64,000 nucleotides of DNA from JTS-RE37 sp963756115 (GCA_963756115.1 CAVWMN010000010.1:1240001-1304000); one strand, 5' to 3'. Numbered from the stretch's first letter, positions 1 through 10,688 are shown. The notes: a model not told the origin generated them from the letters alone. Made by a program: numbers and translations.

Positions 1-148
1 TGGCTTCCTGGAGTGCGGATTTCACCTGGATGAGTTCTGCGCTTTCGTGCTTGATAAAATAAATGCCGGCCATTAGGGACAACAAACCGAAAAATATCTG
101 AAAGATCAATTTTCCGTGTTTCCTGAGACTGTGCACCAAATTTTTCAT
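1..148 (-). CDS. Partial membrane-anchored protein, N-terminus only
   Basis: An open frame reads leftward from an ATG at 148 and runs off the left edge, leaving about 49 codons. The product starts MKNLVHSLRKHGKLIFQIF, followed by a hydrophobic stretch of about 18 residues (FFGLLSLMAGIYFI) and a charged segment containing KHESAELIQVKSAL. This is a positively charged cytoplasmic tip, one membrane helix, then a soluble, possibly helical part. No family can be named from so little. The start is chosen as the first ATG after an untranslated stretch; there is no clear ribosome binding site, as is usual in this phylum. Confidence 0.55.
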   Translation of the reverse strand, partial: MKNLVHSLRKHGKLIFQIFFGLLSLMAGIYFIKHESAELIQVKSALQEA

Positions 149-571
149 GTAGGGCAATTTAGCCAGTCCCACCAACAGGGGCTGTAGCGTATATCGGAAC
201 GCATTGACCGGTAAGCCAGGGATTTCCGTGTTGGCAATGGACCTGTATAATCCCCGATCTACATCCTATACTGTTTATGAATATACTATTTAAACTTAGC
301 ATCTCACTGTACAGCGACCACCCTTTTCAGTAAGAATTTTTTATATCACATTCCTCCTTGTTGCAGCGAAGTGATCTCCATTGTTTGTTCCCTGGCAATT
401 TGAGGGCTTCCATGAATTTACAATAATTAGTAGCACACAGCCCCAGTAGGCCTTTCTCTGGGGATTGTTGAATGGTATTTTCAAATGAAGCCGACTTCCC
501 CCTGGTATTATTTATTTTATAGTCAGGGATTGTTTAAATTTCCTGGATCTGTATTGCGAAAAATTTTTTAC
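149..571. other. Intergenic stretch, nothing recognised
   Basis: About 420 bases between divergent genes. No convincing coding frame, hairpin-plus-T-run or RNA was seen. It must hold the promoters of both neighbours, but no TAnnTTTG box could be placed with confidence. Confidence 0.4.
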
Positions 572-913
572 ATGATACGGATATTCCTCTTCGCCCTGAT
601 CGGTAGTATCGCATTTAATACCCACGCGCAGGAATTGGATAAAAAGATTACCAAAATTATAGAGGCTACCTTCGACAGCAGGTCTGAGTTAGGGTATCGG
701 TTTATAACGCGGATGAACCAAAGTCCTGTCTTGTTTTCACAAATAGACCGGGACGTATTGCAGGATTATAATTTTAGTGACGATTCCCTTGTGGGCGCCT
801 CATTCAGGATTACCTATGGAACCGCCAGGTTTTATTCCGAAAGAGGGGATACCGAAGACAGGGCATTACTGAAGGAAGAACTGATCATACTGGAGCTGGA
901 GGAAATTGACTAG
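572..913 (+). CDS. Small secreted protein of unknown function
   Basis: 113 residues. The ATG at 572 is preferred over the upstream in-frame ATG at 485 because it starts a clean signal peptide (MIRIFLFALIGSIAFNTHA, cut before QELDKK). The mature part is about 94 residues, acidic and hydrophilic, with alternating polar segments (GASFRITYGTARFY, then EELIILELEEID at the end). No domain is recognised. It stands alone between two divergent or convergent neighbours. It could be a periplasmic or surface protein; no function is proposed. Confidence 0.55.
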   Translation: MIRIFLFALIGSIAFNTHAQELDKKITKIIEATFDSRSELGYRFITRMNQSPVLFSQIDRDVLQDYNFSDDSLVGASFRITYGTARFYSERGDTEDRALLKEELIILELEEID

Positions 914-954
914 AGCCATCCTGATTAGCATAAATACAAACAGGAGGGTATACT

Positions 955-2469
955 TTATTCAGCAGTTAGCACCACGCGCCGGTAGCGGGTCAACTGCGGG
1001 AAGGCATCATCTGATACTTCCAGGATGATGTGGATGGTCTCACCCTTTTTTATATCCCCTGCTATCTTCACGGAAGCAGTGGCTGTTCCCGCATCCGAAA
1101 TGGTTGTAGCGCCCTTGTAGGTGCCAGCCTCCTTATACTGCCACCAGGAATACGTCAGGGAATCGCCATCCGGGTCGGTCGCACTGCCCCGCAACGAAAC
1201 AGTTTGCCCCGGCCTGATCTTTAACTGTTCAGCGTGGTCCAGTGCTACTACCGGTGCATGGTTTGCATCCGCATATGCTTCCACACACCAGTCGGCCCGG
1301 GCTGCAAAATCCAGTTGCAGGGCTTTGATCCACCGGGTCTGGGGATATGCATTGTCCATTTTGTTGGTGAACGGATTGAGTTCTGCCACCTCGGCGCCAT
1401 CTTCCCACCGATGGGAATTGGTCTTTGATTGCAGCAATCGCCCGCCCCAACCACCATAATCAGGGTTTTGCAGGTTGTTTAGCCCTACATCGATCAAATG
1501 TAGAAAAGCCGGGGAATCGCCTTCAGAAATAAAGTCATAGTTGTTGAATGTACCCCATTGGGTATTTATGAGTTTTGTGGGATCGCCGTGGATATGTTCA
1601 TCGTCGCCAGCCTGCTGCTGCCCGTCGCCATAGCTATAGTACATTTTGGTAAGGGGGCCGTGGTCATTTATAATATGCTCACCCATGAATGCTCCTTCCA
1701 GGTACTCATGCCATTCGGCCGGGACTGCTTTTTGCCAGTTATAGGCCAGGCTCCAGAATTGGTTGGAATTATAATATACTTTGATATCCGGCCATGATTT
1801 TTCGATGTACTTTTTGTAGGTCGCATCCTGGTCGAGGATCGTATACAGGATGGCCTTTGAGCATACCTTGTTATAAACGGCGTTCCAGCCCGGGGTGTTC
1901 CTGAACTCGACTTCTATGGATTTCAATGCCCTTGCAATGGTATTGGTACCGCCCCACACCTGCAGGTATAGCGGTGCCATCTCATCATCCAGTAATTTGG
2001 TTTTGATGAAGTCGGATCCTTCCGTATCCTTTTCCATTTCCCCTTCAAAATCGATATTCCCGATTTTGATGAGTCCTTCCAGGTAGGCTGCGGTTGGAAA
2101 TCCTATGGCATGCGAGCTCAGCACCGGGTATACTTCGCCATATGCCGCCACCAATTCCTGCATCCACTGCGTTCCAGGCCAGCGGAGGTCTGTCTTCTCA
2201 CCGTACAGCTTCCGGGTCATTTCCATTTCCGATATGAATTTGGTACCTTTTCCATCCCCCTTGTAATGCCACATGGAGCTGCTGTAAACCAGCCCTTCGA
2301 TCTGGAACTCGTTGGCATAGAGCAGCATCCGGATAAAGGAATCCACGTCGTCTATCTCCCCATCGGTGGTTACGATGGTACGGGGTTTACTATCTCTATC
2401 CTGGGCGGAAATCGGCTGTGGTACCTGTAACACTATCAAAATTATGAGAACATACAATAGGTGCTGCAT
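955..2469 (-). CDS. DUF1593 / Sde182-like nucleoside-hydrolase-fold secreted protein
   Basis: 504 residues with a signal peptide (MQHLLYVLIILIVLQVPQPISA). The N-terminal domain opens with TIVTTDGEIDDVDSF, an Asp-rich motif like the calcium-binding DxDxxxDD start of inosine-uridine nucleoside hydrolases, and matches the DUF1593 family. About residues 408-504 form the all-beta C-terminal domain seen in cellulose-binding protein Sde182 (SATDPDGDSLTYSWWQYKEAG). It would act in the periplasm or outside on a carbohydrate- or nucleoside-like substrate that cannot be named from sequence. It lies close to the disrupted dienelactone hydrolase region, same strand. Length is normal for the family. Confidence 0.85.
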   Translation of the reverse strand: MQHLLYVLIILIVLQVPQPISAQDRDSKPRTIVTTDGEIDDVDSFIRMLLYANEFQIEGLVYSSSMWHYKGDGKGTKFISEMEMTRKLYGEKTDLRWPGTQWMQELVAAYGEVYPVLSSHAIGFPTAAYLEGLIKIGNIDFEGEMEKDTEGSDFIKTKLLDDEMAPLYLQVWGGTNTIARALKSIEVEFRNTPGWNAVYNKVCSKAILYTILDQDATYKKYIEKSWPDIKVYYNSNQFWSLAYNWQKAVPAEWHEYLEGAFMGEHIINDHGPLTKMYYSYGDGQQQAGDDEHIHGDPTKLINTQWGTFNNYDFISEGDSPAFLHLIDVGLNNLQNPDYGGWGGRLLQSKTNSHRWEDGAEVAELNPFTNKMDNAYPQTRWIKALQLDFAARADWCVEAYADANHAPVVALDHAEQLKIRPGQTVSLRGSATDPDGDSLTYSWWQYKEAGTYKGATTISDAGTATASVKIAGDIKKGETIHIILEVSDDAFPQLTRYRRVVLTAE

Positions 2470-2495
2470 CCAGATTTATTTTTGAGAATAAGTTA

Positions 2496-2796
2496 CTATT
2501 TACTTTGTGCCGCCATCCCCTCCATCATCTTTACATGCCTGCCATCGAACAATACAGGATTGCCGTCAAAATCCCATATGGCATTGGCATGGGAGTAGAT
2601 CCTGGACCAATTGCCCGTATAGAAATACTCGTCCCCCCCATAAAAACCGTTGAGGTCGGCCACAGGATCATAAAAGGAAAAATGGACCTTGTGGCCAACT
2701 GCCTCGATCAGCCTGTTGTAATCAGGTATCACCGTCTTTTACGGGAGCGGGGGTATAATTGCCCTCGCAAACCCAGTTTCCCTTTTCATCGGATAT
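2496..2796 (-). pseudogene. Frameshifted fragment of an unidentified protein
   Basis: Two adjoining frames look like one broken coding region of about 98 codons. The upstream part (2733-2796) reads ISDEKGNWVCEGNYTPAPV and ends at a stop. The downstream part, one frame over, begins PDYNRLIEAVGHKVHFSFYD and ends MMEGMAAQSK. It lacks a credible own start (only a GTG at 2732) and lies 22 bases past the dienelactone hydrolase gene. I do not recognise the family. It may be the 3' end of a decayed gene or a small gene hit by a sequencing indel. Confidence 0.4.
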
Positions 2797-2818
2797 CTAC
2801 CATGATACCCTGGCAGCC

Positions 2819-3704
2819 CTATTTCAGCTTTTCCCGGAAAAACTCAATGGTCCGGTCCCAGGCCAACGTGGCGGCATCCCTGTCGTATCGCGGGGTCGTA
2901 TCATTGTTGAACCCGTGGTTGACATCGGGATAGATGTAGGCCGTATAGTCCTTTCCATATTTTTTTAAGGCTTCTTCATAGGCAGGCCAGCCGGCATTCA
3001 CCCGTTCATCCAGGCCGGCATACTGCAGCAGCAGGGGCGCCTGGATTTTATCGATATCTTCCTCGGGCTGCCCTCCGTAAAAGGGAACCGCTGCCCCCAG
3101 ATCCGGAATCCTGACGGCCATCATATTGGAGATCCACCCGCCGAAACAAAACCCTACCACCCCTACTTTCCCGGTACAGTTGGCATTCGTTTTAAGATAT
3201 TCATACCCGGCTATAAAGTCTTCCAGCATTTCATCCCGGTCGCGCTGCGCCTGTAACTCCCTGCCGTCATCATCGTTGCCTGGGTAGCCCCCCAAGCGGT
3301 GTCAGCGCATCCGGTGCCAGGGAAATGAATCCGGCCAGGGCGGCCCTCCGGGCCACATCCTCAATATGGGGATTCAGGCCCCGGTTTTCATGCACCACCA
3401 CGATCCCAGGCAGTTTTCCGGTGGCATCAGCGGGCCTGGAAAGGAGTGCTTTTATTTCCCCACCCCCTTTCGGGGATTCATACGTTATGTATTCCGATTC
3501 CAGGCGGGGATCATCCTGTTGGATCTGTATCTTCTTGACATAATCGGGGCTGATAAAACTGAGCAGGGAGCCTACGGTGAGCCCCCCTACTGCATAGGTC
3601 GACAATTTATCCAGGAACAACCTCCTGTTGACCCTGTTGTGTGCATAATCATCGTATAAGTCAAATACTTCCTGACTGATGTCCTCTTTTCTGATTTTTT
3701 TCAT
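2819..3704 (-). pseudogene. Dienelactone hydrolase family protein, frameshifted
   Basis: The two halves together give about 294 residues, the normal length of this flavobacterial family. The first half (3270-3704) starts MKKIRKEDISQEVFDLYDDY, has a twin-arginine-like NRRLFLDK followed by a hydrophobic segment, and runs to LTPLGG. The second half (2819 to about 3290) resumes GGYPGNDDDGRELQ in another frame. The break lies in a run of six C at 3288-3293; five would restore the frame. The alpha/beta-hydrolase triad is present: Cys in GFCFGGW, Asp in YAGLDERV, His in PDVNHGF. Members hydrolyse dienelactone-like esters; the natural substrate is unknown. The location is probably exported or periplasmic. 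The lesion could be a homopolymer read error. Confidence 0.85.
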
Positions 3705-4054
3705 CTGCTGCTATTTAATGGATTATAGGGCAGCCCTGCCGCTGACCTGCCATAACAATATGGAATCCAGCGTCAAGGCCTACCTTTTTGATACGGTTTA
3801 ATTCACTTTGATTCTTTAAGCTACTGATCAATTCCTGACTCTTCACAAAAAATTTCTATTCCCGACAGAACCTGACCTGCCAACGACACCTTTCCGACCA
3901 TAAAGGTAAATGATACAACAGCTGCATATGTCGTTTACAGGCCGGGATTGATTGTTGACTTTATTTGTTCTTGTTAAATCCCGTTTTCATAGTTATCTTA
4001 GAGAGAACAAGTTGGCAGTACAATTTAGGTATTTCAAACTGATGTCGCTGCGAT
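3705..4054. other. Intergenic region between divergent genes
   Basis: 350 bases separating the hydrolase (leftward) from the thioredoxin pair (rightward). It must contain both promoters. An AT-rich stretch near 3960-4010 is a plausible promoter area for the rightward genes, but no exact box was assigned. No coding or RNA feature was seen. Confidence 0.35.
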
Positions 4055-4654
4055 ATGAGCGAAAAAAAAAGATGGGCCAGGCCCGGTTTAATTAGCTGGA
4101 GTGTGATCATACTCCTGATAGTCACTGGTTGTAAGGACACAACTATTGCCAGGAAGGATACGTCCGGATTAGAATCCTCACAGATATCTAAATATCAATT
4201 GGATAAGTGGCCTGAACCCTCCTCCAGGATCAACGGGATACCGGTCTATGAAAAATTTGATGATCTGGAAGGGATTTTTCATTTTAAGAATGACACAACC
4301 TATGTGATCAACTTCTGGGCGACATGGTGTAAACCCTGTATAGAGGAATTGCCCTATATTGAAGCATTTCGACTTAAAAATAAGGATAAAAAAATCAAGG
4401 TAATCCTCTGCAGCCTGGATTTCCCCAACCAATTGGAAAACAAACTGCTCCCTTTTATCCGGAAGGAAAAGCTTGCAGCAACCGTAATTGTACTTTTGGA
4501 TGGCAAGTACAATGACTGGATCGATAAGGTCTCCCCCGAATGGTCAGGGGCCATCCCTGCGACCTATATTTATAACAACGATAAAAATTACTTTGCTGGC
4601 GCCCCTTTTCAAAATGTCGGGGAGCTCGAAGAAATTGTAAAACCTTTTTTATAA
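4055..4654 (+). CDS. TlpA/ResA-like thiol-disulfide oxidoreductase lipoprotein
   Basis: 199 residues. The N-terminus has a hydrophobic segment ending in a lipobox (IVTGCKD, Cys about residue 26), so it is probably lipid-anchored facing the periplasm. The thioredoxin fold carries the active site WATWCKPC. A cis-Pro loop follows (GAIPATYIY). TlpA-like proteins reduce disulfides of exported proteins or cytochrome maturation partners; the specific partner is not evident here. The next gene starts 19 bases downstream and is also a thioredoxin-fold protein, so they are probably one transcription unit. Confidence 0.85.
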   Translation: MSEKKRWARPGLISWSVIILLIVTGCKDTTIARKDTSGLESSQISKYQLDKWPEPSSRINGIPVYEKFDDLEGIFHFKNDTTYVINFWATWCKPCIEELPYIEAFRLKNKDKKIKVILCSLDFPNQLENKLLPFIRKEKLAATVIVLLDGKYNDWIDKVSPEWSGAIPATYIYNNDKNYFAGAPFQNVGELEEIVKPFL

Positions 4655-4673
4655 ACCCTTAAAAACTACTACT

Positions 4674-5354
4674 ATGAAAAGTGTTATTCTACTTGGCATG
4701 TCGCTGAGCCTGTTTCTATTTTTTGGTACGGCCCCCTATCTTTCCGGGAATGGAGAATCAATTTTGAATGATGGTGTTGAAACCATGATTCGTGTTATCA
4801 GTTCAAAAGCCGGAGACGGTATCGGCGACAAGGCTCCTTCTTTCAAGCTTAAAAATATAGATGGAAAGGAGTACTCCTTTGACAATATCAAAGACAGCAA
4901 TGGGAATGATCCCAAAGGCTATATTGTAATTTTTACATGCAATACCTGCCCGTATGCCCAGGCCAATGAACAACGGATCATCGAACTGCACAACAACTAT
5001 GCCCCCAAGGGTTATCCGGTGGTAGCGATCCAGCCCAACAATCCCGCTTCGAAGCCTGGTGATAGCTTTGAAGCAATGAAAGAGAACGCCAAAGCAAAAG
5101 GATTCCCGTTCCTGTACCTTTTTGACAGCCGGCAGGAGGTATCCCCACAATATGGTGCAACAAAAACACCGGAAGTCTATTTGGTGGACAGCGATCGTGT
5201 CATCCGGTATCATGGCGCTATCGATGACAGTGTCCGGGATCCGGCAAGCGTATCCGAAAAGTTTGTCGAGAAGGCAATAGCTGCTTTGGACGAAGGTCAG
5301 GATCCAAATCCCGCCACCACCAAGGCTATTGGATGTGGGATTAAAATTTCATAA
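4674..5354 (+). CDS. Exported thioredoxin-like (AhpC/TSA-fold) protein
   Basis: 226 residues with an N-terminal hydrophobic signal (MKSVILLGMSLSLFLFFGTA). The domain starts at GDKAPSFKLKNIDGKEYSF, typical of the AhpC/TSA-redoxin superfamily, and has TCNTCPYAQANEQRI, a Cys-x2-Cys-Pro site in which the second Cys is followed by PYA. The cis-Pro region is KTPEVYLVD. This is a common family in flavobacteria annotated as thioredoxin family protein, with a redox role in the periplasm and unknown partner. It is 19 bases behind the TlpA-like gene. After it, 5355-5611 holds no gene. Confidence 0.85.
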   Translation: MKSVILLGMSLSLFLFFGTAPYLSGNGESILNDGVETMIRVISSKAGDGIGDKAPSFKLKNIDGKEYSFDNIKDSNGNDPKGYIVIFTCNTCPYAQANEQRIIELHNNYAPKGYPVVAIQPNNPASKPGDSFEAMKENAKAKGFPFLYLFDSRQEVSPQYGATKTPEVYLVDSDRVIRYHGAIDDSVRDPASVSEKFVEKAIAALDEGQDPNPATTKAIGCGIKIS

Positions 5355-5611
5355 AGTATGATGATGCGAACCCGGAGGTTTTTATTTAAGGTTAATCCAG
5401 AAATAGTGAAGATAAATCAGTAGAGCCATATCACTAACTATCCGACCGCGGTTATTAACTGCGCTGAGATCGCTCTCTTACCCTACCAGGCAGTTATTTT
5501 TGGAATGGAGTGAACTGAAAAATAAAGATTTAGTGGTATCCAGCCGGGCCTTGATTTCGCGGATCCTTTACTATTGTTTTATGCAGTACTGCTGGTCAAG
5601 TACTATCCGTC

Positions 5612-7099
5612 TCAGGATAGCAGGAGGTTTCTGGCGGTGAACCCTGATTTCGGGCCTTCGCAAACCGGGCATGCATATTCCTCCGGTAGCTCCATAAAAG
5701 TTGTGCCCGCTGCAACCCCGGATTTACTATCGCCATAAACAACGTCATATACCGTAAGGCAGGATTGGCATTGATAGACTTCCCGGGCTAGGTCCGGAGT
5801 AGATCTTTTAACCGACTTTTTCTTTTTTTCAGGGGATCCCAGCTGCTCAAAATAAATTTTGCTCAATTCCATCAATAATCCCGGTAGTTCCGCCTTGTCC
5901 ACATCCTGGGCATAGGTCTTATAATTTTGAGTGTTGGGGTCGAAATTTTTGAAATGCAGCACATTGTACGTTGGCGGGACCTCAAAATTCTTTACAATAG
6001 CGGGTTGCTTGTTTTTTTCAATAATGATCGAGGAAAAATGTGTCCGTTTCCCGGTTTCATTACTAATTCCGAAGGTCAGACCATAGGTGCTGATATCGTT
6101 TTGGTCGAATGTGAGAACCAGGAATTTTTTGAGTTCCAGCGCTTCCGTATCGTCAACGGGCAAATGCCAGTTCATTTCCAGCTGTGAATGCCTGACATTG
6201 ATGCCCCTTTGCCCTAAAAATCGTTCCAGTTCGGGCCTGCAGCTGCTTTTGATGCCTTTGATTATAAAAGATTTCCAGGGAGTGATGCAAATTTTTCCGA
6301 TGCTGTTGTCCAGGCAAAATCCGCACAGTTCCTTCATGAAATCGAGGTCGTACCGGTTGTTGCGCCAATAGAGGCCTAACCAGTACTGATCCAGTCCCAT
6401 GCGGTTCATCCCCTCGTAATAGGGAAATTTTGTATAGGGGATTTCCAGTTCCTTCTCGATAGTACGATTATTGGTATCCAGTCTCCTATTCAGGATAAAG
6501 AACAGCTCTTCCACGTCAGCAATATCCTCATATATTTCCTCAATTGCCTTTGCTAATACCGTAATGTCCCAACTATAGATCAGCACAGGATAATATGCTG
6601 ATTTTTTCCATCCGGGAAATTTAATATTCAGGTACCAATAATCCTCGTTGTCTGATGCAATAAAATTGAGGTTGCCACTAAATATGGGCACCAACCGCTG
6701 TTTTGGATCGGTAATATTTATTTTAAGTTTCGGCAGGTAATCGAACCCTTCCAATATATAGAGGTAAGTAGAGCCCTTTAGCCAATGGGTCATTTCAAAT
6801 ATATCGGCAGATACATAGGAACACACTATATTCTGATAGCTCCTGTCTGATACGATCTCTGTATTGAATTTGGAAATTTTTTCCAGCTGTTCCTCCTTTG
6901 CATTTTGCAATGGGAACAACAGATCCTGCCTGGAACCAAAAAAAACTTCTTTCAGCCCCCCCGCTTCCAGCATGGCGATACCATCCTTCAGCTCCCCCGG
7001 GGAGGTTACTCCTCCTTTGATCAATATGCGGTGAAGATTATCGTTGACAGACATAATAGCTTCATGTTTTGGGGTTTTTACCCCTATTATTTCGTGCAA
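5612..7099 (-). CDS. Rubredoxin-tailed protein of the nitrate assimilation cluster
   Basis: Up to 495 residues; a start at 7054 (MSVNDNLHRILIKGG) gives 480 and is equally possible. The last 50 residues or so form a rubredoxin domain with two Cys pairs (YQCQSC and YACPVC) to hold one iron. The large N-terminal part (VTSPGELKDGIAMLEAGGLKE, then repeats of about 70-80 residues) resembles the ferredoxin-like half domains of nitrite/sulfite reductases, but the Cys set needed for siroheme/4Fe-4S is not visible, so catalysis is not proposed. The gene starts 6 bases after the nitrate reductase stop on the same strand, so it is almost certainly co-transcribed and a candidate electron carrier or assembly partner for that enzyme. 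Confidence 0.75.
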   Translation of the reverse strand: MHEIIGVKTPKHEAIMSVNDNLHRILIKGGVTSPGELKDGIAMLEAGGLKEVFFGSRQDLLFPLQNAKEEQLEKISKFNTEIVSDRSYQNIVCSYVSADIFEMTHWLKGSTYLYILEGFDYLPKLKINITDPKQRLVPIFSGNLNFIASDNEDYWYLNIKFPGWKKSAYYPVLIYSWDITVLAKAIEEIYEDIADVEELFFILNRRLDTNNRTIEKELEIPYTKFPYYEGMNRMGLDQYWLGLYWRNNRYDLDFMKELCGFCLDNSIGKICITPWKSFIIKGIKSSCRPELERFLGQRGINVRHSQLEMNWHLPVDDTEALELKKFLVLTFDQNDISTYGLTFGISNETGKRTHFSSIIIEKNKQPAIVKNFEVPPTYNVLHFKNFDPNTQNYKTYAQDVDKAELPGLLMELSKIYFEQLGSPEKKKKSVKRSTPDLAREVYQCQSCLTVYDVVYGDSKSGVAAGTTFMELPEEYACPVCEGPKSGFTARNLLLS

Positions 7100-7105
7100 T
7101 TGATC

Positions 7106-10100
7106 CTATGTTCCAACAGACTGGATCTGCCGGTCAAGAATTTCCTGTATCTCGGGTTTGCAACTGCCACAGCCCAGTCCTGCTCCTGTTTCCGAACAAA
7201 GTTTGGCAAATTCCGAGCAACCATTCACAATGGATTCTATAAGGTTCCCTTCACCCACCTGACTGCAGGAACAGATTAATTTTCCCTTCAGGGGGACCGA
7301 ATTGGTATTTCCCCGCAGCAGTTCGTTCCGTTTGTCGGAGAGCTCGATTTCTTCTTCTATCAATCGCTTAAACTCAGCGAATTCATTTTTGTCCCCCATC
7401 AAAACGGCCCCTAAGAGGGTGTCGTCCTTAACAATGCATTTTTTATAATACCGTTTGCTGACGTCCATAAAAATAATTTCCTCATAGCTGTCATCGTCTT
7501 CCGGCGCATTGACCATTCCCAGGCTGCAAAGATCCAGGTTTTCGAATTTCAGGATGTTCATCAGTACAGAACCGTTGTAGATACTGCCAAAATCCCCGAG
7601 TATATATTTGGCAGCAATATCGGCCTGTTGTTCTGCTGCGGATGTAATCCCAAAGAGAGAATTATTAAATTCTGCTATTTCCCCCAGTGCAAAAATATCC
7701 GGTTCACTGGTCTGCAAATATTCATTGACCAGAACACCGCGCCCGGTCTTCAGGTCAGCGTGTTTTGCCAATTCAATATTCGGGCGGGTACCGATAGCAA
7801 ATACAATGGCGTTGCATCTGATGGACCTCCCTGTTTTTAAGGTAACGGATAACGAATTTTTATCACCTTTTTCCACAAAGACCGTGCTTACCTCGTTGTC
7901 AAAATAGACCTTGATCCCCCGCTCGGTCACGTCCTCGGCCAACAGGCGGCTTGCAATACGGTCGAGTTGCCTTTCCATCAACCTGGGCGCCCGCTGGATA
8001 ATACTTATACTGACATTCCTTTTTTTGAGGGCGGCAGCCAGTTCCAACCCTAACAATCCGCCCCCAACGATGACCACATGCTGTTCTTCAACCGGTAATC
8101 CGGTATCCTGCAAATATTTCCGGAGTTTGTCCGCATCGCTCCGTTCGCGCATCGTGAACCTTCCGGGCAAATCGACCTGGATATCGCTGGGTACAAAGGC
8201 ACGGCTCCCGGTAGCGAGTACCAGGATGTCATAGGAATGTCCTGTTTGGTTATCGTCGATAACCCGTTTGTTTTCCTTGTTGATTTCAGCAATTCCCACA
8301 CCGGGATGGAGTGTAACATCCAATTTTTGAAGTTCTCCCTTTTTTAGCTTCTCAAGGGCCTCCCAGGAAAGTTCGTCACTCACATACTCGGGCAGTAGTA
8401 CCCGATTGTAAAAGGGGTCCGTTTCCCTCGAGAATATATGCAATTCGTCCACGCTGTTCTTTTCCCTGTAGGATTGTACAAACCGATAGGCCGCAGCCCC
8501 GGCTCCGACAATGACGATTTTTTGCTTCTTTTTGACGTATTTCTCAACCTGAACTGCACAATATTTAAAATCGGGTTCCATCGAAATAGGGTCCACCAGG
8601 TCATTGGTGAGATTATTGGCCCTCCCAAAATCATTGTTCAATACCTTACCCCAGTGCATGGGTAAAAAAACGACCTTTTCACGTATATCAAAATTCACCA
8701 TGACCTTTACCCGGACTTCCCCTCTCCTGCTTCGGATTACCGCAAGGTCGCCATCCTTCAATTTGCGCAGATAGGCATCTACCTTATTCATTTCGAGATA
8801 GGGTTCCGGAATGTGCGTAAGCAAACGTTTTACCTTTCCCGTCTTGGTTCGGGTATGCCATTGGTCCCGGACCCTTCCTGTATTTAAAATCAGCGGGAAA
8901 TCGGGCGTGGTTTTTTCTGACTGGTTATAGGTTTGGGGAGGGGCATTAAAATGCGACTTTTTATCATGCGTAAAGAACTGGTGATCTGTGAACAGCCTGG
9001 GGTGCCAATGTGGGCTGCATGGGGTACCGGCCATTGAAAACTGCCTTCCGTTTTCAACCGCTGATGTGACAATCCTGATATATCAATATTGGTACCGGTT
9101 GTGAGCAGGCAGTGCTCATCATAAATTTCACTGGCATTTTTGAAGTCAAAACCATGGTACCCCATTTTTTGTGCAAAACGACACAGTATCTCTGTATCGG
9201 GCAACGCCTCCCCCGGAGCGTCAATGACTTTCGGAAGGTAACTTATCCTCCTCTCGGAGTTGGTCATGGTACCCTCTTTTTCCAACCAGGCAGCTGCCGG
9301 TAGGAGCAGATCGGCGTATTTGGTGGTCTCTGACCGGTGTGAAATATCCTGAACGACGACGAAGTTTGCATTCTTCAGGGCTTTTTCGGCTTGATGCACA
9401 TTGGGCATGCTTACGACGGGATTGGTACAGATGATCCAAACCGCTTTCATTTTACCGCTTTCCAGGGCATCGAACATCTGTGTAGCTGTATAACCCGGGA
9501 AAGCGCTTATTTCCTTTCCCCTCCAGAAGTCGGCAACCTCCCGGCGGTGCTGCGGATTGCCGAGTTCCCGATGCGCTGCAAGAAGGTTTGCCATCCCCCC
9601 CACTTCCCGGCCCCCCATAGCGTTAGGCTGCCCTGTCAGCGAAAACGGTCCCGCTCCCGGTTTCCCGATCTGGCCTGTAAGGAGGGACAGGTTCATCAAG
9701 GCCATATTTTTGGAAACCCCGATCACACTCTGGTTGAGGCCCATTGTCCACATGCTGATAAATGCAGTGGCATTGCCGATATATTGGGCCGCTTTACGTA
9801 TGTCATTCACCGGGATATCGCATAGTTCAGCAGCCTTGCGAAGGGAAAGTTGAAAAGCTTTTTCCCGGCAGGCTTCGAAATTTGACGTATGGTCCCTGAT
9901 AAAAGACTTGTCGATCTTTTTCTTTTCGATCAGCCACCTTGCAATGGCATTAAAGAGAATCACATCGGTGCCCGGTAAAATTTGCAGGTGCAGATCTGCT
10001 GCCGCACAGGTCTGCGTCTTTCGCGGATCGACGACGATAATTTTTACGTTCGGATGCTGCTCTTTATGATTTTCTATCCGCCTGAAAAGAATGGGGTGAC

Positions 10101-10671
10101 ACCAGGCCATATTAGCCCCCGCAATCAGGAAGCAATCTGCAAGTTCTATATCTTCATAAGAAATGGGCACGGAATCCTCCCCGACCAATTTTTTATACCC
10201 GGCCACTGCGGAGCTCATGCATAACCTGGAGTTCGTATCGATATTATTGGTGCCGATAAAACCTTTGGTAAGTTTGTTGACGAGGTAATATTCTTCGGTC
10301 ATGCATTGTCCGGATACATAAAAACCCACACTGTCCGGGCCATGCTTTTCAATAATACTTTTAAAGACCGAAGCAGCCCGGTCCATGGCCATATCCCAAT
10401 CTGTCCTTTGCAGCGGATGATTGCGGCTCCATCTCATTTCAGGGTACAGGATACGGTCACTGGTATCCTGAGCCACGTAATTCAGGTTTTTTCCTTTGGA
10501 GCAGAGCATGCCCTTGTTTACGGGATAATCAGGATCACCTTCTACACTGATGTTCCCTTTGGAGTCCTGTTCAACCAAAATTCCACAACCCACACCGCAG
10601 TAAGAGCAAATAGTCTTATGTGCCTTGTTTTTCAATAGTGCTATTCCGGGATGCAACACATCCTGTTTCAA
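7106..10671 (-). pseudogene. Fused assimilatory nitrate reductase (molybdopterin + FAD reductase + BFD), frameshifted
   Basis: About 1,188 codons in two frames. The first frame (8890-10671) is a molybdopterin oxidoreductase: 4Fe-4S motif CSYCGVGCG then MLCSKG, and NasA/NapA-like blocks (SRLCMSSAVAGYK, AMGGREVGGM). The second frame (7106 to about 9000) continues the molybdopterin C-terminal domain (FPLILNTGRVRDQWHTRT), then an FAD/NAD(P)H oxidoreductase (VIVGAGAAAYRF, VIVGGGLLGLELA) and a BFD-like 2Fe-2S domain (CSCSQ...CGSCKP). It would reduce nitrate to nitrite with NAD(P)H electrons in the cytoplasm. The frame breaks at a G run, 8999-9002; one more base repairs it. The listed start is TTG; a promoter-like box just upstream suggests the true start may be further in, for example near LLKNKAHKTICSYC. 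Confidence 0.88.
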
Positions 10672-10688
10672 CTTGCAAAATATGAAAT

